From assembly GCA_019055375.1 (NCBI GenBank), contig JAHQIW010000671.1:1-64000 (forward strand): a DNA stretch of 64,000 nucleotides. Direction: 5' to 3'. How positions within the stretch are numbered: position 1 is the stretch's first letter; every line of letters begins with the position of its first letter. This DNA comes from Parelaphostrongylus tenuis. Lineage: Eukaryota; Nematoda; Chromadorea; Rhabditida; Metastrongylidae. Position numbers and translations under genes: made by a program. The notes under the pieces are model-generated. The model worked only from the letters and a program-made list of their open reading frames with translations, ran no database searches and was not told the origin of the DNA. Shown here piece after piece: positions 22,282 to 33,569 of this stretch.

Positions 22282-22399
22282 TATACAAGAGCCCATTAAC
22301 AGACCACATGACATGTCGGCTCGAATAATAATTATGAGATATATTGAAATTTGAACCTGTTCTAATAAAACCCTCGAAATAAAGGTATAATATCCAGAT

Positions 22400-25300
22400 A
22401 TAGTTACTGAAAATTTTCCACAAGTGTATCATTAATGTTCGCAGAAGACTACTGTAAATTTAAATAAGTTTTTCATATATGAAAAAAAGCAACCATACTA
22501 GTTGACAATGAATGCGACGACTTCTAGATCGATACCTACGTTTTCCACTAATGCCATTGTAGTCGTTTGTCAAACATTTCTTGTGTCATTTTCGAGAGCG
22601 CGTTGAATGAAGCTGTTTAGCTAGGCGGATGTTGATAGATAACAAACATGTACAAGACACTGCTCAGATTCAGAAATTTATAGAAGTGAAGATTCTTAAA
22701 AGCAAACAGCTACTTTTCAGGGAATTCTTAAGAAAATTTAGCCTTTGCTTCATTATTGACACGTACGTGACGACGTAAATTTCATAGGAGTCATACAATG
22801 CGAAAATAACGATCGCTTTCAACTACAATTCAATATTTGTTAGCTCATAGGGAATTTTATAAACTGAAATACGAGCTGAAAACCTACAAATTTTAGTCTC
22901 TATGTATTTGATCTTTCAAATGTAAATATTCAAATATATAAATATTTCAACCAAAGTGATAAGGAAACGAATGGAAGCCATGCTGGACCCACATTACCAG
23001 TGAAGATGGGCCATTCAAGTATCAAGTAAATGAAGTGATATAAAAATTAAAGGCTAGGTGAAACTAGAAATCGTAGTTACAGGTTAAGTGTTTTTTTCTT
23101 TCTTCTCGGAACTACCAATCTAAAAGCTACGGCACACTTCTTCCTCCTACTGCCTAAACAGCTCACATATTCAAAAAAAAAAAAAAAAAAAACGGGAGAC
23201 AAGTTCGCTCAGCAGGAAAAGATGATATTGCGCAATGTAATTTATGTTTAGCTCCCGCATTCTTTTCAGGAGTATGGAAAAATCAGGTTACGAATTTCTT
23301 GCAGGCTTCAGTTTTGAAAATACGGCTTTACTTTGACTGTAAAAAGTTCTTAATTTCTGAAACACTTCAGTAATCGAGAAATTATTGTCAGCTGCCAAAA
23401 AACTAGCTTCTCTACGAATAGAAAAAAAGAGTTGGAAGTTGGGAAAGCCTGGTGGTTTTGTAGTATTACACATATGGACGATGGTTAGCCTTTGCCTCGA
23501 GCCAACAACCACTCTTTTCCCTTCAGAGTTGCCAAATTGATACCAGACTTGCCGGGAAAGAGAACCATCTGATCAACAAAGGCCGGCGACTGCTGTGTGA
23601 GGAGGATCTCCAAACGTTCTAGTAGATACCTGTTCAAGACTCTGGAGAGAATTAAGTCAACCTGAATTCAACAACGTCCATTCTAAAGAAGATAAGAGCC
23701 TCAAGTGGCAACCCAACGCGTTTGTAAAAATCAGGATCTTCCTGAATAACAAATACGAGGTTTTGAGGAAAGAAGGAAGTTCTGTAGAGAAGCGAAGAGC
23801 GCAAAACCCTTGATGATCAAAAAATCAATTCTGAATCTCATACTGATTGCCCGCCAAGCAAGTGATATTTCTAATCTATCACTTCAAAATAGTCTTACTA
23901 ATGAATAGTTTCAGCATGTCACATATCAAATGTGAAGCTTTTTGCGTCATAGAATGGACTTTATTATTCATGGGGTAAATATTTAGCGACATAAAGCACT
24001 ATAACTTATGTCAATTGAAAAATAAAAACGGGAACACCTATCTTTATCAAGTGCATGAGAATTTGTGAATAGCTACGGAATCGCCAATGATTTACTACCT
24101 CATTATGATGGTCTGTTCCTGGGTGTTCTAAGGTGGCAATGTGAAGTAATTTTATCCCCAAATGGTGCCACTAAAACAGTGATTAAAGTAGATTTTTTTT
24201 CTGGGAACCACTGAGGATTAGCATATCCCCAACGTTCGCAGTTGTAATGGAAGAAATTCAGTCACAAAGTGGCAAACTTCACTCCGATCCATAATGGCTG
24301 GCTAATGTTCGTGGTGACGGAATCACAGGGAACGTCCTGGCACGGTTTCATTTGGACATCTATAAAGAAAATCCAGCCAAACTTTTCAATATTCCGGATA
24401 AAAGTGGTGAGAACCGGGCAATTATTCGCGGATACAAGTTAGTCATTCAAGTGTCCAAGATGACGCATTTTATGAGCACTACTACGACAATTCTTCACTC
24501 ACTGTGTCATTTTTTTCAGTGAGTTATAAACTATGTTCCATACAGATTTTTACAAAAACCTCTAGAAAGTACCTTGATAAGCAAAAACTCTGTATCGTCT
24601 CGTATTTTGTACTTGGTAAGAGTTTTTCACTCACTTATACTCTACATAGGTACTGATTGACAAATAGCGTAATCGAAGTTTTTAACAAAAGATTTGCGAC
24701 TTCTAATGGATAAATTACGGATTTTACACTCAATGACCTAGGAATTTTAATATGTTCATCGCTTCACTGGTCTCATCTTCGTTTTTCTCTGACTAGACCA
24801 TAAGTAAAGATGAGAGAAATACTGTAGATTTTGCTTGAAATTTATTCATACATTTTTTGTCGAACATCTGCAGTTGCGCTATTAACGATGACGTGATACC
24901 TTCGAATTCATTCGTTGGCTCTCATCTATAAATTCTATGGAAAGAAAATTTATGAAATTGCTAAAGAGAACTATTTTCGCAAACCCTAAATGCCATCGAA
25001 TTGAGGATTATTCTGAACACTTTCCACAAATTCGTTCGGTTCAGCTTTTTTTCTTAAACGTTCAGGATTTTTTTTTATTCAAGTCGTATATCATAGAACT
25101 TTTCACATCCTCGGAAACAAAATCTCTACTACAAAATCCTCTATGCCATTAAAATGGCAACTTGGAAATTCTTGCAAAAGCACGACATTTTTGCCTTTTC
25201 ACGTACTATTTGTAGGTCAAATAAATCTCTTAATGCCATATTTTACTCTTTTATATGATATATAGGGTTCGTCATTTGACGTCTAGTGACTGGAAAACCT

Positions 25301-28300
25301 TGACATGATGGCAATACAACGTGTTCAACAAGATTAAAACTTTACTATTACTGGTTATGATTTCAAAATTGTTCAACAACAGCAAGCAAGTACAAATACT
25401 CTAATACGATAGTATATATATCATTTGTACCACTTTCAAACTCATCGTTCTTGAGCAACTCGGAGAGTTAAAGTAAATGTGTGATCTCCATTCGTCTCTG
25501 CCGCATCTCCACGTTGCTCAGTGGGCTCTGATCCCTTGAATGACACACAGGAGAGCTTCACGATGGTCTTTTATTATTTATGACTTTTGAAGAGAAGGAG
25601 GTAGTCGCTAAGCTCTCTACGCTGTATCATAAAATTGGCTTACTCTAAGCTGGATTTCCAGATGAGGCGAACTCCTCGGAACTCCCTGATGACCACCTCA
25701 TGCTCTATATTATTGATATTAAATGTAACTATAAATATATTAGAGCAACAAGCAGAGAATATTCACGTCCATGTTTTCTATGATTATTTACGTCTCTATA
25801 AACTCATAAGGATCGGGACTAATTCGATAGCCACGTTTTGGAATTGTTTCTGGTTCTCATATTCTATAATTTCAAGTCAATTTGAGACCGATATCAACCT
25901 CGTGAGATATTTTCGTCAAGGAGTAAACTACTTTCATCCTGAATCTCTTGACATTAGTTCTAGATATTTGTCTAACTGCTGGTCAGGACATGTTTATAAA
26001 TAAGTGGAAAAATAGAGAGACGGAGCATTGAGCATTTAGCTAACGAATGACTTCATAATCATTAGTTTGACTCATAAATCAAATAGCCGCTAGTCTCTGT
26101 AAACTTCACGAAGGTTTCGACTTACTTCAGTGAGTAAAAGAGTAAAGGTCGAGTTTGCAGTAAGCAGGTGACTATGAGGTTTTTATGGTTTATAGTAAAA
26201 AAAAAAGGTTGAGATTAGTTGATTAGGTTGCAGTGAAATCAACTATTTCATTGATATCGTAGAAAGAAAGCCTTTGTGATGAGCAATCGCTGTGATGATT
26301 GGATGAATGAACCAGTAGAGAAGAGCGAAGGAGTTTTGAAGCGTATATAAGCATCAATAAATGCCAGTGACGAAGATGAAATCGACGATATCTGCCACCA
26401 ATCCCGCCACCAACACAACAACAACTACTACTTGATGAAGTAGATTACGAAAAGTCGATTTCTATAACGCAGTCATTATGGACAACTTCAGTGTCAAACA
26501 TGGAAAGGGCTGAATCACTACGAAAAGCTTTCCGTGAAGGTATGAAAAATTGAAAATGAAAAGGAAAAGAAGTGAATTAATAAGTGTAATAGCCTACAGG
26601 ATAAGTAGTAATGAGATTGAGCGGTAGATCGATAGGACTTGCTTTCAAGAAACAGTAAAACCATCCATGACAAAATCTGAAAATGGACACAGTACATCCA
26701 GAAGAGATACTAAGGATGAATTTCCGGTTTTTAACTCTTATTTATTGCCTATTCTTTTTAAAAGACAGGGTTGTGATGCGATATATTTACAGGAATGATG
26801 AGATACAAGGAAAAACGTAAAGCCTAGAATGATTTTGAAATTGCAATTACTCTTTCCAGAAGATCAATCATGTGTTAAGTGGGTGCAATACTGATTGGTG
26901 CTACTTAGATTATTCCAGATGATCAATGATAGTGCCGTTAATAATCAAAACATAGCTGAGACAAAGTGATGAGCTCGATCCTGCGTGTGTTACCGGAAAG
27001 TGTATCGCGGATTCATTCTGTATTTATCCGTACTGGAGTAAAGCTAGATCAGCAGCCTTGGTTCATCTTAACAACTGAGGAACTATGATATTTTCTCTTA
27101 CTAATTTTGATGGGGATTCCGATAGATGGGTCGTAAATCTCCTCACTGTGCGCCTGACTTCTCATAAGATTCAATTACCACCGGATCTTATACGCACATA
27201 GTCGTCAAGACGAATCACGAGCCCGACTCGTCTGATCTCTGACATCATACAGCAGAATTTCATCGTTAATCATAAAGTTCATAAACGGAAAGTGCAAACT
27301 GGTGCTCCAGTGTGATATTGGACCCTTATAGCATCAACGCTCCTTCATTCGGTGACATTGAGTGGCTCTAGGTCCTGCTAAAACACTTCTGTTTCAGGGT
27401 TTTAGGTACTTAGAAAGAATCTTATAGGCGAAAATGCTGGACAGTGAGCCTGTCATTCTTTGCCTTTGCAATACCCTCAATAATTTTGCAAGTTCTGCAC
27501 ACCTGTCGCTCATTTTCTCATAACTCTGGTGGTTTATAATCTGATTTTCCCGACCTAGATATGTTCAATTGGAGCATTCGAGGATTATCGTTTCGCTGAG
27601 GGTCAGTAGAGCACTAAAAGCGAATCCAGTTTTTACAAACATTATTTTATGCTTACAGGTAATAGCAAATTTTTCAAAGGTGTAGTCAAAATCGGTTAGC
27701 ACAGGTTCCGCTAGATAATAATTGCTTCCATGAGGGCAGTGGTCAATATGGTGAAGATAGGTCAGTCGCTAGCCTCTTCTATACGTAACTACTCTATTTC
27801 AGTTCCTGCATGACGTTATCGGCAATGGCTGTAAAGAATTCCAATGAAATAGTGTCGTCTCGAAGAATCCCACTGTTTACATCAAACACAATAGCGTAGT
27901 AGAATGGTCAAATTCCCGCTTTGAATGAGAGGGTACAATCGCTGAATTGCTAAAAACTGACGGGATCCTGTTTGAGATGGTTTCAAACGAATATTCAAGT
28001 GATATCTTCAGTTCTGCCGACTTCGCAAAAAACCTTACGATCGCTCTTCCCCATGATGAAACACCTTCAAGAGGTCACTCTTTGAAATGACAACAGGCTA
28101 AAGCAAACCAGAATGTTTGAAAAACTTATGAAGAGAATTAAGCTTCTTTGGAGAGCACAATATGAGATATCTTGTATAGTTCAGAAAAGACTGAGGTATT
28201 ATGGCAGAAGGAAAGAAAGCTCCATGAACTCCATTTCAACAACTTGAGTAGCCGTTTTTTCAACCTCAGAGAAAATTCTCTTCTTCTTTGTTCTGTTTTT
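22400..28300. other. Mostly featureless AT-rich stretch
   Basis: No gene established. A pure A-run lies near 23,168-23,188. 24,205-24,380 shares blocks ('gtggcaaacttc', 'tcctggcac') with 35,960-36,100, a dispersed repeat of unknown type. A small RTE scrap is listed at 27,558. Open frames at 25,635-26,003 and 24,937-25,152 have no recognisable motif or clear splice sites. If the exons at 28,315 and 28,541 are real, their upstream exons may lie here. Confidence 0.4.
27558..27640 (-). pseudogene. Small RTE reverse transcriptase fragment
   Basis: Minus strand reads LSETIILECSN, a stop, TYLGRE, matching the 'LNETxISECSSxVYLGRE' block of RTE polymerases, also visible in the relic at 62,200-62,990. 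Only about 80 bp. Confidence 0.55.
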
Positions 28301-28314
28301 TAATTTATAAACAG

Positions 28315-28419
28315 ACTTTCGGCAGTATCGACACAAACACTATTCCTTCAATGAAAGTGTGCAAGAAATTTAGAGTCATCGAACATGTTGAGCTAATAAT
28401 AGAGAGGAGCGGAGACAAA
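28315..28419 (+). CDS. Internal exon of an unidentified gene
   Basis: A strong acceptor 'ttttttaatttataaacag' ends at 28,314 and a donor 'gtaaat' starts at 28,420. The 105-bp exon is open in one frame (35 codons), beginning TFGSIDTNTIP and containing MKVCKKFRVIEHVELIIERS. It ends in phase 0, and the next candidate exon (28,541-28,611) is open in the same phase. I do not recognise the protein. Confidence 0.5.
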
Positions 28420-28540
28420 GTAAATACCAAAAGTTATTCTATTCCATTAGGAAATGAAACTGTTAAACCAACTAACAAATGAAAAGAATAAGAGCAGAAA
28501 AAAGTAAGGTGGATTCTTTCAATGATTTTTCTATTCGCAG

Positions 28541-28611
28541 AAATTCTACTTGACGACGTCTCAGAGTGAAGGAAATGGCGAGAAGAACAAGAAAATTCAA
28601 ATGCGTGTGCG
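28541..28611 (+). CDS. Second exon of the same unidentified gene
   Basis: Acceptor 'tttctattcgcag' ends at 28,540, donor 'gtaaat' at 28,612. 23 codons plus two bases, KFYLTTSQSEGNGEKNKK then IQMRV. The splice phase matches the exon at 28,315-28,419. A third acceptor, 'cttttgtttcag' (to 28,802), would continue the frame for nine codons to a TGA at 28,828-28,830 inside a hammerhead-element relic. Confidence 0.5.
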
Positions 28612-28802
28612 GTAAATTGTTGACATTTTGCATTTATTTGGTCGAGGAAAAGTTCCTTAATACCGCGAAAAATTCAAATTTTATGTTTGTTTCATACAAG
28701 GTTTTTGTAAATTCATGGGAATATCTCAGAATGTTTCCTTGTTAATATAGATACAAATGTAAATAAAGTATAAGATCAGACATCAGATTACTTTTGTTTC
28801 AG

Positions 28803-29045
28803 AGCGAGGTCTAGAAAAACAGTCGGATGAAGAGGTATGATTCATTCCACCAGCCACGAGTGCGAGTGTTGGTCGCTTCAATGTGGGGTATTTATCACAT
28901 CACTTGCGGTGATTCTTATTCAGCGTCGATTTCTTTATAAGTAGGGGTGTATCTCCAAGGGATTGGCTGAACCGAAAGGCTACTACTGATGAGCCTGCAA
29001 GGGCGAAACAGGCCCGTATACACGTTGACCAAAGGCTCAAAAAAT
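28803..29045. mobile_element. Decayed family 1 hammerhead element
   Basis: 'gagcgaggtctagaaaaaca' at the left and 'caagggattggctgaacc' near 28,958 match the flank and the 'gagaggattggccaaag' block of other family 1 copies. The right end carries a hammerhead motif and 'ggctcaaaaaatg'. Heavily diverged. Confidence 0.6.
28986..29020 (+). ncRNA. Hammerhead ribozyme motif, diverged family 1
   Basis: Core CTGATGA, stem II GCC-TGCAAG-GGC, core GAAA, then ACAGGCCCGT and cleavage triplet GTA. Stem II sequence differs from GACC/GGTC of other copies but still pairs. Stem I pairing is weak. Confidence 0.55.
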
Positions 29046-29049
29046 GTTA

Positions 29050-30130
29050 TGCGACTGTAGAATATAGGAATTTACACCGAGGTTAATATAAAACCGCTCT
29101 TTCGAATTACTACAAGTATGTGGCTAATCCGATATAGAAATATGACCTCAAATTATGTCAGCTCTTCTAGCGCTTTATTACTGAAAATTATTATAGTCGG
29201 CCATTTGTCCCGTTAAGGAAAGTCCCGTTCTGCGCTGATGGGGAAATCTAACGTTCCACTAACATGACATCAAGAATGAAATGGTAAAAGGTATTGTAAG
29301 ATGTAGGAACATGCATTGCATAAGAGCTGTAATGCACTGATTCGACTATATAAGATGCCGAAGCACAAAAAAATCAGCGAACACAATGGGAAGAGACCGT
29401 TTTTACTAAGATGGAAAACAGGTCTGGCATACTTCGTTTTTCTCTGAGAAAACGAGCTCATCAGGGACTTATGGTGTGTGACTGTAGCAAATGAGATCAG
29501 TATCAAACTTCAGTATGAATATTAGGCATTTTATGGCATCAATAGCTAATACGAAATTTGAGAAAAACTCTTTCTTGGCATTTAAACGCTTCTCGTCTTT
29601 TCCAAAGCTGCAACTGTTTTTTGTAGAGTGGATTTTAGTGGTCGCGTTAAATCGAGTCCGATGATGTGGAATACTGCTGCATGAAAGCATTGTTGGCGTA
29701 ATTTAGACTTACTATCGTAGCTAGGCTTTTTTTTTAAAAGTTCCACGGAGTCCTTTTTAGAGCGTTAATTTGATTACTCCGCTCCTTTTATTTATAAATT
29801 GCTTTCCGTTGAACAGATGTTTTCTAGTGACTCTGCATGCCTTAACGACGGCGGAACTACCGGCCTCCAAAACTGCGCTTCATAATTTTTCATATTTCTT
29901 GGATAAACTTTTCGACACGTAACGTACCATCCAGTCATAGTAGTCACAATGAAATCAGTATCTATTAAGTAATCAGTAATCGGCGAAGACTCGACGAAGC
30001 AATTTCCTAAGATTGTAGTTCTAGCGTTGGCTTCACAAAATGGAAAAAGGGTTTCTAATGGTTTGAGGGATTTGAGAAGAGTTCCACAGAGCCGTAGTCA
30101 CCTTATCTACCGACGCTATAATACCCTCAC
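29050..30130. other. No gene seen
   Basis: AT-rich, no supported exon, RNA or repeat. Minus-strand open frames at 29,270-29,690 have no known motif. Confidence 0.4.
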
Positions 30131-30440
30131 AGTATGTTGAAGGATAAAGGGTAAAGCTCTCGGCGTTGATCAATCCCTGATGGATGCGCCATGCATTCGA
30201 CTTCAACTTTTAACTTCGTTTGAGGTGATTGAATGCATATCTGGCCTTACAATGACTCGCGGTGGCCTTCCGCTATTTCAAATCAGTGCTGCTTATCCTC
30301 CCAGAAAAGTCTGAGACCAGCCTGGTACCTATTTACCGATCCCGGAGGGATGGTTGGCTTGGTGAGCCATGAGCGCGAGATCGAACCATTGACCTCGCGT
30401 GCAACAAACAGCACCTCTAACCACTGCATCACTTGCGCTC
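30131..30440 (-). mobile_element. tRNA-derived SINE, family C (about 300 bp)
   Basis: Minus strand: head GAGCGCAAGTGATGCAGTGG with TTAGAGGTGCTG (box A-like) and 'aatggttcgatctcg' (box B-like), then a long body with 'gaggataagcagcactgatt', 'accgcgagtcattgtaa', 'atatgcattcaatcacctca' and 'cgaatgcatggcgcat'. The plus-strand copy at 48,698-48,994 is co-linear over the whole length. Further copies: 45,683-45,945 (+), 53,785-54,053 (-). Confidence 0.8.
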
Positions 30441-30444
30441 TATG

Positions 30445-33420
30445 CAGTATTTTAGGTGGTAAAAATTAACACACCTATAGCACACATTACAGAAATTCAG
30501 TAATTTTTTCTGCAATAAAGTTCGGTTAGAAAACTAGCGGACAGCTATCCCACATGATTATGATATTGTCCAAGTAGGAAGTAAGCGGAGAAAATCATTG
30601 ATTAATGAGCAGTGGCGAATTAAAAAAAGCTTTTTTTTTCAGAAAATTCATAAATGATTAATTCGTTTTATGCTTTACAACGAAGAATAGAGAAAATCAA
30701 AAAGCGAGAGAAGTGAGCAGACATAGGCACTAATGAACTCGGCAATGAGAATGAAATTACGACTACCATTGCGCGAACTACAAAGTCGTCCATGCGCTCA
30801 CAATGTCAGCAATCAGGGCTCGTCATCTGGCTACGAAATGTGGCCGGTTTTCGATTAAGCCAATGAGAGTCACCAAGAATAGCTAAAACATGGCACGTAG
30901 AAAAATGCTGCAAAGCAAGTGAAATTGAAAAATTCAAATTTTTTTCGAAGAGACGAGCAAATGGAGGAGAAATCAACAAAGTGTCATTGATATCAACAGC
31001 ACATTCGTAGATGCCATTGTGCGCTACTGGACATAATTTCGCTTGATCAATTACATCCCGGATTGAGATCTAAATCTTAACGAAAAGAAAAAGGGGAAAT
31101 TTCTGCGATTTGAGGATTTCAATGAGTATAAAATGACGCGATAGATTGCTCAGTTTTTATGATCTCTAGGATGCACGGGTATACCTCTCAGCTGATGAGG
31201 TTCATTACAATCAAAATATGTGTTTCTCAAGCTGGAAGGACAAATATTCTTTTCAACTAGAGATGACTGATGCATGGATCAAGCTGTCGTTAAAAATCAA
31301 TGTTTCATTGCTCTCATGACAAAAGAATGTCAACGATCAGATTAGAAACCTAGAGAGAGCTGATTCAGATAACCTTCAATGATGTTTGTTACTAGCACGA
31401 TAGCTTTACTGGAAAGCGGGTAATTTAATTAAATAAAGAAAAAAGACTCGGTGTTGATTGATCCCTTGAAGATGTATCTACATTCGACTTTAAGCATCGT
31501 AGAATTGATGGAATGGCTTGCAGAGGTCTACCTATGTATCAAAGTAGAATTTCAGCTTTGCAGACAAGAATGAGGCCGATTGACTGGAGCGGAAGAATCG
31601 AATCGGAGAATTGGTGTGTCCGGATTCTGGAAACCAGAGAGCATTGCGGGGTTCTCTCCCAAATACTGAGCCAACGATGTGCAAATCCTAATGGATTTAA
31701 GGCAGGATACTAGACGGAAATAGTAAGAAGAACTGGACGATCTTTTTCAACAAATCCAGCCAGAAATGAATTTTAATAAGATTGAAGGCGCCTCGTTTGA
31801 GGCGCGCACTTTGAGAAGATTACATCCTCTATCAACGTTTCCAACAACCATTTCTAACTGGAACGACGATTTTTAGCGTCATGAATCAAGACATCGTAAT
31901 CGTATTCGTGTTAGGAAGCAACGGAATGAATGTCGTTCATATAATGTTTCGTTTTTGATGTGAAGTTGAAATTGTCCCGTTTTCGAAGTGTTTCTTTAAT
32001 GGCCTACTGAAACGAACAAATAATTTCTTATTAGAAACGACATAGTGTTTTTCATTTCATTAGCTGTTAGCTTTTTTTTTCAATCAAAAGAATGCAAATG
32101 AAGACGTCAAAACGAGTGTAGAATAGGAGATACTTTCTATAACTTCAACAGAGACTTTTCACGATGAGTAAGATCGTAAAAATTCTCTGTATTAAGGAAA
32201 GAAACTGCAAAACTATGAAAAAATTACTAACTCAAGTTTTCGAGTTGACAAGAATCAAAAAAAAAAAAGTTGATGTTGACACACCTATCGATTCTCGTTC
32301 AAGTCTACAGCTTGATTTTTCAGTTTTTTTTTTCAAATCCAGTGGTCGTATTGACGGCATAAATAAGATTTAGTAATAAGCTTAGGAAACAACAGAAACC
32401 GAAACTCTATAGACGAAAAGTGCTATAGCGATCTTGAAAGTTTGTGGACGTCTGGTCGCTGGTTCGATCTCCGTTGCCACAAATCACCTCTCACAATGGT
32501 GGCGATCAATCAGCCGTCGCTAGCTTATCTTCACGGATGAAGCACACTGGCTTGTCTGTCAGCTGGCTGTGCTCGACTCGGCAAATCCATATTCATTGCC
32601 ATTCGACGATGTTATAGACAGTGGGAAGGCACTTATGCAGGCTCAACAATATGTTTAGTTCTACCATTCTCTAACTTGTATTCTTGAGCTTACATGAAGT
32701 CCGTTCCGATCGTCTCACAACCGTACGTGCTTGCGTATGTTTTCTTGATGGATGAACTCAATTTCAGTGGATGGAGCACCATTCGAATGAAGACCTCGAC
32801 GACATTTCTTTCACTTAACATCGCATCAAGTTTGAATCCTTTTGATTCTTAGAACCATGACTCTGCCTACTAATCTCGACATCCTACCGACAATAAGAGT
32901 GAAATTGCCAATGCTAGAAATTTATATTTTCAAAATTCAGGTATTATATTTGTTAAGATACAAATCAGAGCATAACGATCAACTACAGAACGGATAAAGG
33001 TACTGATGAGACTTATTACAATATCAAACTGAACTATAGAAGGTCTGAGCAGTCAACATTTTGTGTGATCACCAGAAAATCTAATAACTTTCATCATCTT
33101 CGCGATCCTCATCAGATCTATTTTTGGATTGAAAAGGATATTCCAAGCTAGAAGTGGTGCTTATTCCAAAACAATATATCAGCCACTACACAACAAACTT
33201 TCTCCAAAAGTTATTACGTTTGTTCACCATGGTAGCATAGTTTTTAACCGTTTATCTTTGCTTGACGCTACTTTTCTATTCTGCCTTTTCTAATCGAACT
33301 TTTACGTGAATGGCTAATGTCTATAGGAGCTTCACAGGCTAAGGCAAAGCCCCTATTTACCATAACTACTATTATTTTATTCTTCTACACGCAGAAGTGT
33401 GCCATTGTTTTACGCATCAG
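30445..33420. other. No gene seen; minor repeat scraps
   Basis: A perfect hairpin GCGCCTC-GTTT-GAGGCGC is at about 31,789-31,806. A fragment of SINE family C body is near 31,447-31,505 and a box B-like phrase 'gctggttcgatctccg' near 32,458. 'tactgatgagacttattaca' (33,001) looks like a heavily decayed family 3 hammerhead. Nothing coding supported. Confidence 0.4.
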
Positions 33421-33424
33421 TGTG

Positions 33425-33565
33425 ACACTGTTAGACGCACCAAACTGAGGTTAGAGACGCAGAGGAGGTGGGGCAGACCGTCCAAAGCTGCTAGTTGGAG
33501 ATGCACAGGTCGTGGGGTCCACGGCCCCAAAGGTGTTGATTGGTAGCTTGCTGACAGAACGAGGC
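33425..33565. mobile_element. Decayed relative of the MITE at 13,286-13,610
   Basis: 'agagacgcagaggaggtggg' and 'gatgcacaggtcgtggggtc' match the 'gatgcagaggaagtgggtcc' block of the 13.3-kb element in order. Ends not definable. Confidence 0.45.
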
Positions 33566-33569
33566 CTTC

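Larger units (their letters stand above)
21752..22400. mobile_element. Foldback element, hammerhead family 1
   Basis: The left arm 'atgtcatgtggtctgttaat' (21,752) and right arm 'attaacagaccacatgacat' (ending 22,314) are exact inverse copies at their tips. The arms continue through the hammerhead motifs, a 'cctctcggga' block and 'cacagtgttgcacactcgat'. A block with 'tatgagatatactgaaattt' (about 22,021) recurs after the right arm (about 22,335). Total about 563 bp plus flank. No open frame. Confidence 0.85.

Noticed and set aside
26380..26539. Open stretch ending in SNMERAESLRKAFREG before a donor 'gtatga'
   Set aside because: Looks coding, but an in-frame stop precedes it at 26,377 and no usable acceptor lies between, so no exon can be defined.
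33001..33035. 'tactgatgagacttattaca' followed by 'atatcaaac', hammerhead-like
   Set aside because: Related to family 3 at most; GAAA is lost and stems I and III cannot be drawn.
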